Shown one piece after another: positions 45,596 to 56,214 of a DNA stretch of 64,000 nt. Numbering within the stretch: the stretch's first letter is position 1; each line of letters begins with the position of its first letter. The notes beneath the pieces are model-generated. The model made no database searches. It was not told the origin of the DNA and saw only the letters and a list, made by a program, of their open reading frames with translations. Location: positions 186,001 through 250,000 of the forward strand of contig JAKLMB010000029.1 in the NCBI GenBank assembly GCA_022813625.1, written 5' to 3'. The position numbers and the translations under genes are program-made. The DNA is from Aaosphaeria pasadenensis (taxonomy: Eukaryota > Ascomycota > Dothideomycetes > Pleosporales).

Positions 45596-45874
45596 GATGG
45601 ATCACAGAGCTTGAAAAAGAGCTCCCTGCTTGGGGATTGATGGACTATTTTCAGTCAGCGTACATTGCTTCAATTAACAATACGGGACTGTGTTGAGACG
45701 TGTAGGTAGCACTTACATTGGTTTATGTAACGTGCTGGGCTTGCTCTGTGTAAAGTCTCAAGAAAGGCTTTTGGGAGAAGCAGTTACTCGGTCTTATAAG
45801 ATTCCTGGTGGCACAACGCGGAAGTACGATTCGAGACGGAGACAAAAACAGAGCAATCTATCACCAGGGCCGCC

Positions 45875-45883
45875 TCGGTCCGA
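45875..45883. promoter_or_regulatory. TCGG-T-CCGA palindrome
   Basis: Extended to CTCGG-T-CCGAG (45874-45884), 280 bp upstream of the cupin ATG. Confidence 0.5.
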
Positions 45884-46256
45884 GATCATCACTTACGTGA
45901 ACCCAGGTTCTCTGCCCTCAGACCCAGCACTGCCCGCAAGATCTGCTATTTTTTCTATGGGGAAAGTAAGCCTACAATATACATTCTCTGTGCGGAAACT
46001 AGAGAGCAGGTTCCGAGTAGAGACGTTGTTCTGGCTACCAATGAAAAGAGCCTTGCTAGCCTTTACCTAATGTTAGAATTTTCGCAAAACTCAGACTTCT
46101 GAGTGCAGTTAAGGATTATATTTCCTTCATACTAAGCATCCATTTGTTTGAAAGACCATTTGAATTGTAGAAATCACGATAGCCAGTGGAAGAAATGATA
46201 TAGGTGTCCGAATGCGTGTTACAGCGCATACGCATTACGAAAGAGTGCCTATCCCC

Positions 46257-46284
46257 CGGGCCGACTCAGATTGCTGTCGGCCCG
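46257..46284. promoter_or_regulatory. 9-bp inverted repeat CGGGCCGAC/GTCGGCCCG
   Basis: Perfect 9-bp arms with a 10-base spacer. The right arm contains the exact TCGG-C-CCGA site (46277-46285) and the left arm a one-mismatch copy, 130-157 bp upstream of the FAH-like ATG. It could place two regulator dimers one helical turn or two apart, or form a stem in RNA. Confidence 0.55.
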
Positions 46285-46285
46285 A
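46277..46285. promoter_or_regulatory. TCGG-C-CCGA palindrome
   Basis: Exact copy of the motif, 129 bp upstream of the FAH-like ATG, almost the same distance as in the amidohydrolase promoter. Confidence 0.55.
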
Positions 46286-46413
46286 GCCAGAATCATTCTA
46301 TCAAAGCAAAGGTTCGTAGATGACCATTGAAAAAGCTACTTGAAGTCTATTAAGAATAGTAACACACAGCCAGTAAGTAATGCTTTGAGATTATCCTGCT
46401 TATTCCAAGAACA

Positions 46414-47989
46414 ATGGCTACATACCCTTTCCCTATACCGCACGACTCCCCCTTCCCGATAGGGAATATTCCTTTTGGAATTTTCAGTACCGAAGCACAC
46501 GTATGGAATCTTCAAAAGCTTTTGTATCTTATGCTGATGGATGAAAGCCAACCCCACGGCCAGGGGTCGCCTTAGGGGACTTTGTTCTTGATCTACAAGA
46601 ATTGATTGCTAGTGGACTCGAGGTTGATACAGCAGTGAGAGAAGCGCTCTCTCTGGTGAGTTGAAGACTTGCAATACTAATTATATGCCTGGCCTTACTT
46701 ACCTTCTTTATTACCCTAGTCCTCATTGAATCGATTTGCAGCCCTGGCACCGAGTCTGCGCCGTGATTTCCGCTCGTCAATCCGGTCAATGGTCCACAAT
46801 GAGGCTTCAGTCCTCTATAAGCCCGGACGCTCTGGCTGCCGCCCTGCAATCGTTCCCAGAACAGAAGCAAAGATGCATTTACCCATGAGAATTGGAAGCT
46901 TCACAGACTTCATGTGCTCTTTGGAGCATGTACAGACCGTAAGCTCATATTCCAGCCGCCCATTAACTGTACGCTGTATACTAAAAGCTCATCAATTCCC
47001 CAGGTTGGGAAGCTTTCAGGGTATCCCATGGTTCCACCGAACTTCTACCACATCCCGTTGGCCTACAACGGGAGAGCTTCTTCTATTATCGTCAGCGGCC
47101 AAGACCTTCCCCGACCGATGGGGATGCTGCCAGGGTCTGACATCCCGTACTATTCACACAGCCGAAAGCTTGACTACGAGGTAGAAATGGGGGTCTTCGT
47201 CTCACAAGAGATACCCTACGGTGAATCAGTAAACGCAGCAACTGCACGCGACCACATCTTTGGTTTTGTCTTGATGAATGACTGGAGCGCTAGAGATATC
47301 CAGTTCTACGAAATGACGCCTCTGGGGCCTTTTAATGGCAAGGCCGCAGGCACTAGTATCTCGCCTTGGATTGTCACGTTGGATGCGTTGGAGGAAGCGG
47401 GAGCTTTGATCGTGACAGAGGCGCGTGGATTAGTAGGCGGCAAAAACACTATGTCCCCGTTCTTGCAGTGCCCTCATGACATTTCTGCTCAAGTCAGATC
47501 CTACATTTCCAGTAAGTCTGCCCTGTTTCAGCGTTTAGGAAGCTGCTGAATGCTTCTATTTGAAGAGCCAGTGCTTCAGTAAGTTAACGTAGGCACTCAG
47601 GGGATGGAGGGTCATCGAAGGAAATGCTTGGAATATCGGACCTCAAGCATCTTCACTGGTCCCCCTTTCAGATGTTGGCACATCAAAGCAGCTCTGGATG
47701 CGAAATATCTACTGGCGATCTTTTTGGAACTGGTACTCTCTCCTCAACAGTAGAGCAGTTCTCTGATTTCGGAGATGAGTTTAGTAACTGCAAGAGGTCT
47801 GGCTGTCTTCAAGAGATAGTATCGGGCGGGCAACGCCCCGTGCAACTATCAGACGGATCAGAACTAACTTGGTTGGAAGATGGTGATACCGTAATTATGG
47901 AGGCTTGGGCAGGTTCTAGGGAAAAACAGATTGGATTTGGAGAGCTACGTACCCTTGTTACTCCAGGAAGAGCCCTTAACTCTGAATAG
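46414..47989 (+). CDS. Fumarylacetoacetase-like hydrolase
   Basis: Five exons, 46414-46500, 46548-46655, 46720-46938, 47004-47511 and 47601-47989, give 436 residues; phases agree and each join restores a conserved family segment. The N-terminus HDSPFPIGNIPFGIFST and PTPRPGVALGDFVLDL is the fumarylacetoacetase N-domain. The catalytic domain contains YHIPLAYNGRASSIIVSG, LDYEVEMGVF, MNDWSARDIQFYE, GPFNGKAAGTSISPWIV and HWSPFQMLAHQ...CEISTGDLFGTGTLS, matching the Ca/Mg-binding and catalytic regions. The classic enzyme splits fumarylacetoacetate in tyrosine catabolism; its setting with a cupin, an amidohydrolase and a regulator points to a paralog acting on a different ring-cleavage product. Both domains and full length are present, so it is likely active. 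Confidence 0.88.
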
Positions 47990-48175
47990 ATACTTTCCTA
48001 TCTTTCCACTACTAACTAGTACGTGTTAACATACCAATACTTAAAATAAGTAAAGTAAGAGCATGATATACTTTACTCTATAAGAATAAGTAGTAAAACT
48101 GAAATGGAACTTAATTATAGCTTAGTCTAAAGTAGATATACTAGGCCAGAGCTGTACAAGGAATTTATAGTATGA

Positions 48176-50112
48176 TCAAACGGTCAGAATGCCCTCCTCC
48201 CTCGCCTTGATCTGCAGTGCAAGGATCCTCGAGTAATACCTCGAGATTGCCAAATTGCCTCCCATGAACCAGAATCCAGGATGTCCACTGTTCTGCCACA
48301 TTGTCCTGAACTCGCCTTCCTCATTCAAGCCCCAAACATTACCCACACGATCCGCAACATCATCGCCGAACGTGATCCGGGCCTGCGTTCGCATGTTCTG
48401 GTAGCCAGTCGCGAATACAATCTCATCAGCCTCGAGCACGGAACCATCGGCAAATTCGAGTCCATTGGGAAGCACTTTGGCGATTTCCTGACCCGACTTG
48501 ACCTTGATCTTACCATCGACGATGAGCTGCGAGGCACCAACGTCGATGTAGTATCCTCCACCACGCTGGAAGTACTTCATCATGAGACCGGTGTCGTCGG
48601 GACCTTGATCCACACCAAACCCTGCAGCTCGAAGTCCATCGAGGAGCTTCTTGTCGTGTTCGTTTTGAATCTTTGTGAGCTTGAGCTGTTGCGTCTTGAA
48701 GAGCGAACTAGGGAGACCCCAGAGGAAGAGATCTGCATCTTCGACTGACGGCCCAGACTCATCGTAGAGACCCTTGAGGCCAATGTCTGTGATGGCTTCG
48801 GACGAGATGACGCAGGTTGTACTGCGCTGAACAATGGTAACATCATAGCCCTTCTCGAAGAAGTCTTGAGCGATGTCGTGTCCCGAATTGCAAGAGCCCA
48901 CCACGATGGCCTTTTTACCCTTTGAGTTCTTGTCTGCGCCAGAAAACTCGGAAGAGTGACAGAGCCGCTTTCCCTTGAATGACTCCATGCCTGGGATTTG
49001 CGGGAAGTTCTTCTTTCCGGAGTGACCTGTGGCTTGAACGATATGCCGAGGGTGTAGGGTGCGCTCCTCCTTAGAACCATCGGCCTTCGTTCGTTCTACA
49101 ACGACGGTCCATTCTTTCTTTCCCTCGTCCCATGACGTCGATTTCAAAGACGTTGAAGTCCAGACGTTGAGCTCCAGAAGCTTGACGTAGGATTCGAAGA
49201 ACTCAGCAAGCTTGTCCTTGGGGGTGAAAACGGGCCAATGCGGCGGGAAAGGAACGTATGGCATGTGGTCATACCATACAGGGTCGTGAAGTACGAGTTG
49301 ATGGTACCTGTTGCGCCAGTTGTCGCCGACGCGAGGATTTTGGTCGATCATGAGGCAGGGAACCGAGAGCATTTTGAGTCGCGCACCGACTGTGAGACCG
49401 CCCTGGCCGGCTCCTATGGAATTATCAGCATATGTAAGGGAAGATTCAGAAGAAATGGCATCTCACCAATGATCAAGACCTTCGGATCGCTGCCATCGAA
49501 TTCAGTCTCTGCCTCTCTCCTCTCCCTCCAGTTCTTCCTATTTGGATCTCCTCCATGCTTCACACCCTTGGTCCTCCTGCTTCCCACAAGCTCCTCGTGT
49601 CCCTTGAGCTCCTCCAACACTGTTGACAGAGTATGTATCTTCCATTTCCCATTGTCCTCCGCGAGCTTCACAACACCGCTACCCCTGCCGATCTCAGTCT
49701 CGAATGAAATGAAGAACTGGATTCCAAAGACTTCGCCGAAGGCATCGATCGGCTGGAACTTCGGTGCCCGGAATGCTGTGCTGCTGTCCACCTCGACCTT
49801 CTGCAATTTTATCTTACTCGACTTCAATAGTTCCTCAATGTTCTTCTGCCCCTTAATTGTTCGTAGTTGCCAGGTCAAGGCAAGATGGTCGCGCCAGTAA
49901 CTTTTCTCCTGCAAAAATAGGGATGCGGCGGCGGCGTGGTCTTGCTTCGATAGAGCATCGTTGAGAGCGGTGACCGTTTCTGATGCAACTTTGGGAGCAT
50001 CGACGTAGGAGGAGGTAGATGTTGCAGGGAAGTCGTGTAAGGGAATGTTGACGGATCCTGTCTCGACACGGTTGTGAGAGGGAATGGAGCTTTGCCCCAG
50101 CATTTCACCCAT
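48176..50112 (-). CDS. Flavin-containing monooxygenase with NTF2-like N-terminus
   Basis: Two exons, 50112-49467 and 49413-48176, give 627 residues. The first 200 residues, with AASLFLQEKSYWRDHLALTWQLRTIKG, form a SnoaL/NTF2-like helix-sheet region often found in front of fungal FMOs. The FAD-binding motif VLIIGAGQGG lies at 212-221, the FMO fingerprint F-K-G-K-R-L-C-H-S-S-E-F at 360-371 and the NADPH motif VVGSCNSGHD at 385-394. The family oxygenates amines, thioethers or carbonyls using NADPH and O2. It is convergent with the FAH-like gene, 186 bp apart, and may supply the oxidative step of the cluster, but no exact TCGG-N-CCGA site was seen upstream, so membership is tentative. Confidence 0.87.
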
Positions 50113-51588
50113 GATTGGCGAATGAGCTTGTGGAGTAGTTTAATATGAAGCGGGACGTTATATTGGGAGATCGAAGTGGTACGTTAGAACGCCTGGACTG
50201 TTCTTCCCCAATGCACGATAGCGATGGAATAGGAAAGTCAGGCTTTTGTATGAGGAAGATGGAGTTGGAGAAAGCTGGAAGGTGGTCGGGCCATTTGGGT
50301 TCATATATCCTGGCGACTATTTATTGTGACACGAACTCGTCCCGCGAGCCCACTCGGGGCCCCAGAATTACGCCGTTCCCCAGCTTCTCGGGTCCCTCCC
50401 CCGGGATCGGCCATAACGAAGATTGGTTTACGACCTGGTTGATGTGCGTTCTGGCGTCAGCTCATGCGCTCACTCAGCCTCGTGCAGCATTTTATTGCTC
50501 TTTCCTTTCGTCCAGAGCTCCCACCCGCGGGATACGCGAAATGGAAAGGTCCAATGGGTCCATGAGAAGCCAATTGTGGTGGACCGATTTACGTGTTTCC
50601 CTGGGGTGGATCCCTTCTACCGTAGTACGTAGAAGGTATGCTCGCCTCGAGGTCGGAGGTTCGGTGGACCTGCCCTGCCTCTGCATCCAGGGCAGCTGAG
50701 CAGCTGTACGGGGAGGGGGATGTCGTTCCGAAACTAGGTGTTGTTGGTGAGAAATTGGCGTCTCTAGAGGGCGCATATGGGAAAGATTATTGGAGAAATG
50801 GGGGAAAACTTGCTGTGAATGAGGGGAAGCTGTGGTGGATGATAGTCATGGAGGGGCCGTCTATTCCCATTCGGGTCAGGTCCATGACTTAGGAGGTAGC
50901 TATGCCAACTCACGATAGCTCCAACCAGTTTACCCCGCGACTCATTCAGGCATTCCGTATTCCCTCAGTCCATACTCTGCCCTACTTGTCAATTGCTTCG
51001 GCACTGCGGAATGTGGTGATAGGAACAACATGACGATGATCAGAATCCCCATTCGCCCTATCCAATAACTGTTCATCTGTCGGCCATGTGCATCAAACTC
51101 TATTATAACAACGCGTCGACTCCCTTTCGACCGACGCCGAACACATCACCAGTGATCGTTGTGGCAACATCATCTAGATTCAACGTCTCTCTCGACCTCG
51201 ATGAATGAGCAAAGTCGATCTTGAGACTTGGCCATGCCGCCGGAAACGCGATATCAAGGCAACCCGGGAAATGGTACTGGAACGGTGGAGATAACGGCCA
51301 ATGCATTCGTCGACATTAACTCGAAAGAATAGGGTCTCGTGACGTCCATTGAAGTCCTCGTTTTTCCATGCAGTCGTCAGAAAAGCTTACAGTTGACGGG
51401 CAATAGCAAAGCACAAGACCTCATACTCCGCGCAGTATGTTCACTACCATAGAACAACAAAATACACTGTGTAATGAAGAACGAACTGTCATTTGGTGTT
51501 CTAAAACTCATAAACTAGAGGGTATTTACAATCTAAACCGGGGCAAAGGGTGAACGCAAAAAGAAAAGGAAGCAGATCCCATCACTGC
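50113..51588. other. Intergenic, no gene seen
   Basis: FMO promoter on the left, and the 3' flank of the MDR gene on the right. A 184-codon plus-strand frame at 50145-50699 has no recognised features. A tight CTACCGTAGTACGTAG stretch at 50618-50633 is partly self-complementary. Confidence 0.45.
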
Positions 51589-52626
51589 TCATCGTCCACC
51601 AAGGTACTCGTCCGCGTACGGCAACTTGACCACCACAGTCCCAACACCCTTCGTCTTCGTCCAATCCTTGTGCATCTGCGGCACCTCCTCCAGCGAAACC
51701 GTCTTCTTGATCTTGACATCCACCTCACCCTTGACCTGCAGGTCGAAGCACTTGAGCAATTCCGGGACGAAGGTACTCTGCGTCCTATCGACGTAGAAGA
51801 AGCTCGCATTGAACGGACAGAAAGGCACAAGCTTCCTCGCCATCAGCTTCGCGATATCCGCGAAAGCCGCAGCCTGGGACCTAGGCTTGCCGTTAAGGCT
51901 AGCACCGTTGGACCCGTAGCCGATCAAATGTCCCTTGTCGCGAGACAAGATCGACCAGGACTCGTCGAAGGACTCGAAGCCGAGGGGATCGAAGACAGCG
52001 TGTGCACCTCCCATGTCCTTCATCGCTTGGATCCAGTCCTTGTTGGTGTAGACGAATGGGTGAGCTCCTTGTGCACGGAGAGCGTCGAATTGCGATTCCG
52101 ATGCTGTTCCGTAGACCTCTGCGCCTTGGATCTTGCAGAGTTGTAATAGCGCGTTGCCGACTGAGCCGCTGAGACCGTGGACGAAGACCTTGTGGCCTTT
52201 CTGAAGCTTCGCGGTGCGGAACGCCATTCCATAGGCTGTCGTCCAGTCGAGCACTATAGCGGCGGCTTGATCTAGCCTAATACCTTTTGGAACCGGGACG
52301 ATGAATTGTTCGGGGAGATTGGTGTAGTATTGTTGTCCGCCGTAGACGGAGAGACAGCAGACAACGTCGCCGGGCTGGAATTTGTGGCTGTCTTTGCCGT
52401 TCAGATCCACGACTCCGACCGAGACATAGCCGGTCGTTAAGGGTGCTTTCTCCTGCATGGGATATGTGCCGTTTCGCATGTTGATATCGGATCCGCCGAA
52501 GACTGAGTAGAGGAGTTTGACGCGGACTTCACCCTTCTTGGGAGCGGGCAGCTCGCTGTCCTGGACGGAGACGACTTCGGGGCCTCCAGCGGCGGAGATG
52601 ACGACTTTGCGGTTGGGGATAGACAT
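51589..52626 (-). CDS. MDR quinone oxidoreductase-type reductase
   Basis: An intronless frame of 345 residues with ATG at 52626. It belongs to the medium-chain dehydrogenase/reductase superfamily: a GroES-like N-terminal half, DWTTAYGMAF leading into the cofactor domain, and a Rossmann segment FVHGLSGSVGNALLQLCK at 148-165. The cysteines of the structural zinc lobe are absent, as in NAD(P)H quinone reductases/enone reductases rather than alcohol dehydrogenases. It probably reduces a quinone or enone in the cytosol with NADPH. It is codirectional with the FMO, separated by about 1.5 kb, so co-function is possible but not shown. Confidence 0.85.
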   Translation of the reverse strand: MSIPNRKVVISAAGGPEVVSVQDSELPAPKKGEVRVKLLYSVFGGSDINMRNGTYPMQEKAPLTTGYVSVGVVDLNGKDSHKFQPGDVVCCLSVYGGQQYYTNLPEQFIVPVPKGIRLDQAAAIVLDWTTAYGMAFRTAKLQKGHKVFVHGLSGSVGNALLQLCKIQGAEVYGTASESQFDALRAQGAHPFVYTNKDWIQAMKDMGGAHAVFDPLGFESFDESWSILSRDKGHLIGYGSNGASLNGKPRSQAAAFADIAKLMARKLVPFCPFNASFFYVDRTQSTFVPELLKCFDLQVKGEVDVKIKKTVSLEEVPQMHKDWTKTKGVGTVVVKLPYADEYLGGR

Positions 52627-53015
52627 TGTGAATGATATAGTTATGTCGGTAATACAATACTAAGAATTTGATTATTTCGATGATATAAATCTTGAGTGTT
52701 TCGAAGATTGTTTGGAAGATGTATTTATATGAATCTTGTAATTGTTATGAGTAGTGAGATGATAGGAAACCTCAACACCTTCCAACCCAACATACTTATA
52801 TCCTCCCCTTCCCTCATCTCCCATCCCCACCTCACTCATCTCAAACACGACTACAATCCACTGCGCACGCAAGACGTCAGCCCTGCCCTCAAATCGCAAC
52901 CATTGTCCCGGTCGATCTCAAACATACCGCCGCACTGTCCCTCTCCGTCGGCCTAAATGATCCTCCGACTCGCTTAGCATACCTTATACGGTTAAGCTCA
53001 GGTGGGAGGACTGGT

Positions 53016-53161
53016 TACGGACGTAAGATGGGAGTGGATTACGTCCGTAGGTTGGATGATTGTCGCGAGAGGATGGTACACAGCCTTGCGTTGTGGGTTG
53101 TTTTGCTGTGCTGGCAATTGGATGCCTCAATGGAGCGGAGGGTTATTAGTGTACGGACGTA
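53016..53161. repeat. TACGGACGTA repeat, three copies
   Basis: TACGGACGTAA at 53016-53026, its perfect 11-bp inverse at 53039-53049, and a third direct copy TACGGACGTA at 53152-53161. Located about 390-535 bp upstream of the MDR gene start. Could be a protein-binding site cluster. Confidence 0.6.
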
Positions 53162-54427
53162 TGAGGTTGGAGATGGGAACAGGTAATGCGATTCGCATCG
53201 CTTGCCTCGATGGGCAAGTTGGCTTCTGCGTTATTGCGACATTGATTTATTACCGGCTTCTGAAAAATTGACCATCTACTCGAACAATGCGACTGGCTGC
53301 GTATAAGCTGAGTTGCAAATGTTCCATTGTCTTATGAATTGAATGTCTGGTTGCTGATTTAACCCGCAGATCAACTCAGTATTGAACAGCAATCTTCGAC
53401 ATATTTACGAAAAAAATGTCAAGCTCATTGGGAAATTATCGTACATGCTTACGATCTGCGCAAATAGCTTTCTTCAGCTGTTGCTGATCGCTGGTTGAAG
53501 TCGCTCCGAAACGTCAGATTGTACGAGATTCCTTCCTCCTTGCGCGGGAGACCCAATTCTATAAGGAACTTCTACCGTAAGCCCTCGATTTTGCGAGGTA
53601 CGGGAATAAGAACGTCACATTCCGCACTCGCCAGCGAAACTGTATAAAGAGAGGAATCTATCCGACGAGCTTTATGCAGACGCAAGAGAGTTACACCTTC
53701 GTATGCAATGATACGAACAGCTGCGAAGTATGAGTTAGACCCGGCTGTGGATTGTTAGCGAGGAGATTGAAGCGAGGGTAACACTGCTGTCAACGATTCC
53801 CAGCTGGTCGCCAACCACCAAACCCCTCCCCGACGTTGCCATCGTATACCTACAGAAAAGAGCATCGTGGAAACGAGTACGGTGTACAAATATGATTGCA
53901 AAGCAATGACAAACAATACCTACCTATATACATTCAGCTACAATCAAGCCAGACGAGCAAGCGACGAATCAGCAGCCCAAGCCATCCGCCACAGGCGTAC
54001 GAGTGGTTTACCTTTCTCACAGGACGCATGCACTCAACAATGCGTCACAATCCTCCCTCCCACCTACCTAGGTACCTATCTATACTTCGTCGAATTCGCA
54101 AAAGCGACAATTCCATTTCCTCCAGTCCTGTCGACCCGCTAACCCCCAATTCGCACAATCTGCAATCTCAATCGCACCCAATGCAGCTTAAGCGCAATTG
54201 CGAGATAAGCATAGCATCAAATTCGCATGGGAACAATGCACACGTGGGGAAACAAAAAAACACGAGGTGTAAACTCATCGAATTCGGTCCATTCTCACAT
54301 GCGTGCTGCAGGTGGTTATGTCGGTCAGGGTCTAAGGATTGCCCCTCCCCATGTTCCCGATGAATAGTTAACCTTTACGAGTACGAGGGGATGGGGACTG
54401 GGGGGGGCACTTGGGGGTTCCAAAGCA

Positions 54428-54436
54428 TCGGCCCGA
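54428..54436. promoter_or_regulatory. Isolated TCGG-C-CCGA match
   Basis: Sixth exact match in the window, far from the other five and 1.8 kb from the nearest gene start. About one match per 64 kb is expected by chance, so this may be background. Confidence 0.2.
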
Positions 54437-56214
54437 CGCTCGACGCTTGACGCTCAACACAATGCGAATCTCCAGATTTCAATGTGTGGCGAATTTGCCC
54501 TCGCGCTGCCTCTTCCCTGGAAACTAAACATAGCATTTGCTATTTTTTTCTTCTCGTAAACCTTCAGGTCCATTGAAATCTTCACAAGTTTCACGAAGGC
54601 AGTGATGAAAAAGATGCTTTCCCCATCGTATCCCCCCTCTCAAGCCATCAAGCAACAATGGTCCGATGAAAGCCAAATGACCCCCCTCAATCCGGTCTGA
54701 TATCCGCAATACCTCAGCTGTGGTTGCAAGCGACCGACTTCGGCACTTTGCACGCTCCCACAATGCCGGGTGTGCATTTCATGCAGCACGTATGTACATG
54801 TATGTATGTACGGCGAATGTGAGCGCCTGCGCGCGTGCGTATGGGGATTTTGGGCGAACAAATGCGATCAATCTGTTGCTCGTGGTCGAGCGAGAGATAT
54901 GGGACATCTGATCGATTGGTCGGCGGGTGGTGGGGGAGCGAGGGAGCCTTCGTACTCGGCCGTGCTGCTGAAAGACGCAGTGCTAGACGAACGCAAGGCG
55001 GTCTAGGGGGAAACAAAGAGGAGAGCAGAGCAGTTAGGCTAGGTTCGATCGATGATGGAAATGCATAGTTCCTCCGTCTTTCGTTAGGAAACGGCGCCTA
55101 TGAAAATAGGCTGTGCAGTAGCCTGGGCTACAAAGCATTAATCATTTAGATGGGTTTTTGATTGTGATGAACAGGCCCGAGAATTGTCGGTTTTGAGCTT
55201 GTGACGAGGGGGCGTTTTTTGGAGGAATGTAGCGAGGGGGTGATGTAGCGATCCCCTTGCTCTATTTCCCTGCGTAAACAAGAAAGAAAATGGAAAATAT
55301 TTTTGTGGACACGTCTACTCCGTACCATTTGCATGTTCATTTGTACTATGTGGATTCTTCTCCAACGATTGATTCATGTTGTTTCTTATGACAATCAAAT
55401 GTTTCGTCAATGTAACGAGGGTCAGAGGACAGGTAATTATCAATGTGGGGAAACAAGCAAACGTTAAGTCAGGATTCGGCTCCATGCCAATTTGGACTCC
55501 AAGGTTACCTTTCGATTGGAAATGCCTCGCTATTCGGATAGATCACTCTGGACGGCCCAATCGCAGGCGGTTTACGGCAGAAATGAAGCTATTAGCACAG
55601 TCTACACCGATTCATCTTGCACACTAGGGATCCCGCCCACGTCTGACGGCGTGATGAACTAACTTACAAGGTGCGCTATGGCAATGCATCGACCGTAAGT
55701 TTTGTTACATTTCGTATAACAACTTTGGTCGTGTTTTGATTCACTTTGATACTTTCCAATCGTGATAATTGACATTGTGATCCAGATAGAACAAGAGGGG
55801 CAACAGTGGAGATTCCAAGCCGGACATTCAATTCACAGTTGCTATCCGTACAAGGTCAGGTCTCCACTGTTTGCGTTCGGAGACGAAGGAAAATCCCCGA
55901 ATCAGCCGTCGGTCGTCGCCATCTATGTACGGCAACAGATCGAAGGGTTTTTTTCTGGAACCACAGCGTCATTTCCCACCATTGGCGTGGCACAAAAGTC
56001 TCCTAGCGCCTTCAACACGTGCCATTGTTGCTTTTCACTTTATTATTGCTATAATAGTCCGGGAGTTTCTCTCCTTGCTTTTCTTGCACAGGCTAACTAC
56101 CTACTACAATCTTGTCGACGCTTTCCTTAAGGGTGGAAGCTGCAACGCGTCACGACTCACGACTAACTATAACGGAAATATTATAAACCCCTTTGCAACT
56201 AAACCACGACACTT

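Larger units (their letters stand above)
45596..46413. other. Divergent promoter of cupin and FAH-like genes
   Basis: Shared upstream region between two head-to-head genes. Holds TCGG-T-CCGA at 45875-45883, TCGG-C-CCGA at 46277-46285 and a 9-bp inverted repeat at 46257-46284. A 126-codon frame at 45690-46070 is featureless. Confidence 0.6.
52627..56214. other. Gene-poor interval of about 3.6 kb
   Basis: No convincing coding frame. The left end is the MDR promoter (CT-rich at 52785-52850). Contains three copies of TACGGACGTA (53016-53161), an isolated TCGG-C-CCGA at 54428-54436 and a TATG/TACA-rich stretch at 54788-54812. Frames at 53896-54363 and 54714-55016 are low complexity with no family. 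The last 500 bp may include a long leader of the CMD-like gene. Confidence 0.5.

Noticed and set aside
51550..52146. 198-codon plus-strand frame
   Set aside because: Lies opposite the MDR reductase exon and has no recognisable motif.
54428..54436. Sixth TCGG-C-CCGA as part of the regulon
   Set aside because: No gene start near; one chance match is expected in a window of this size.
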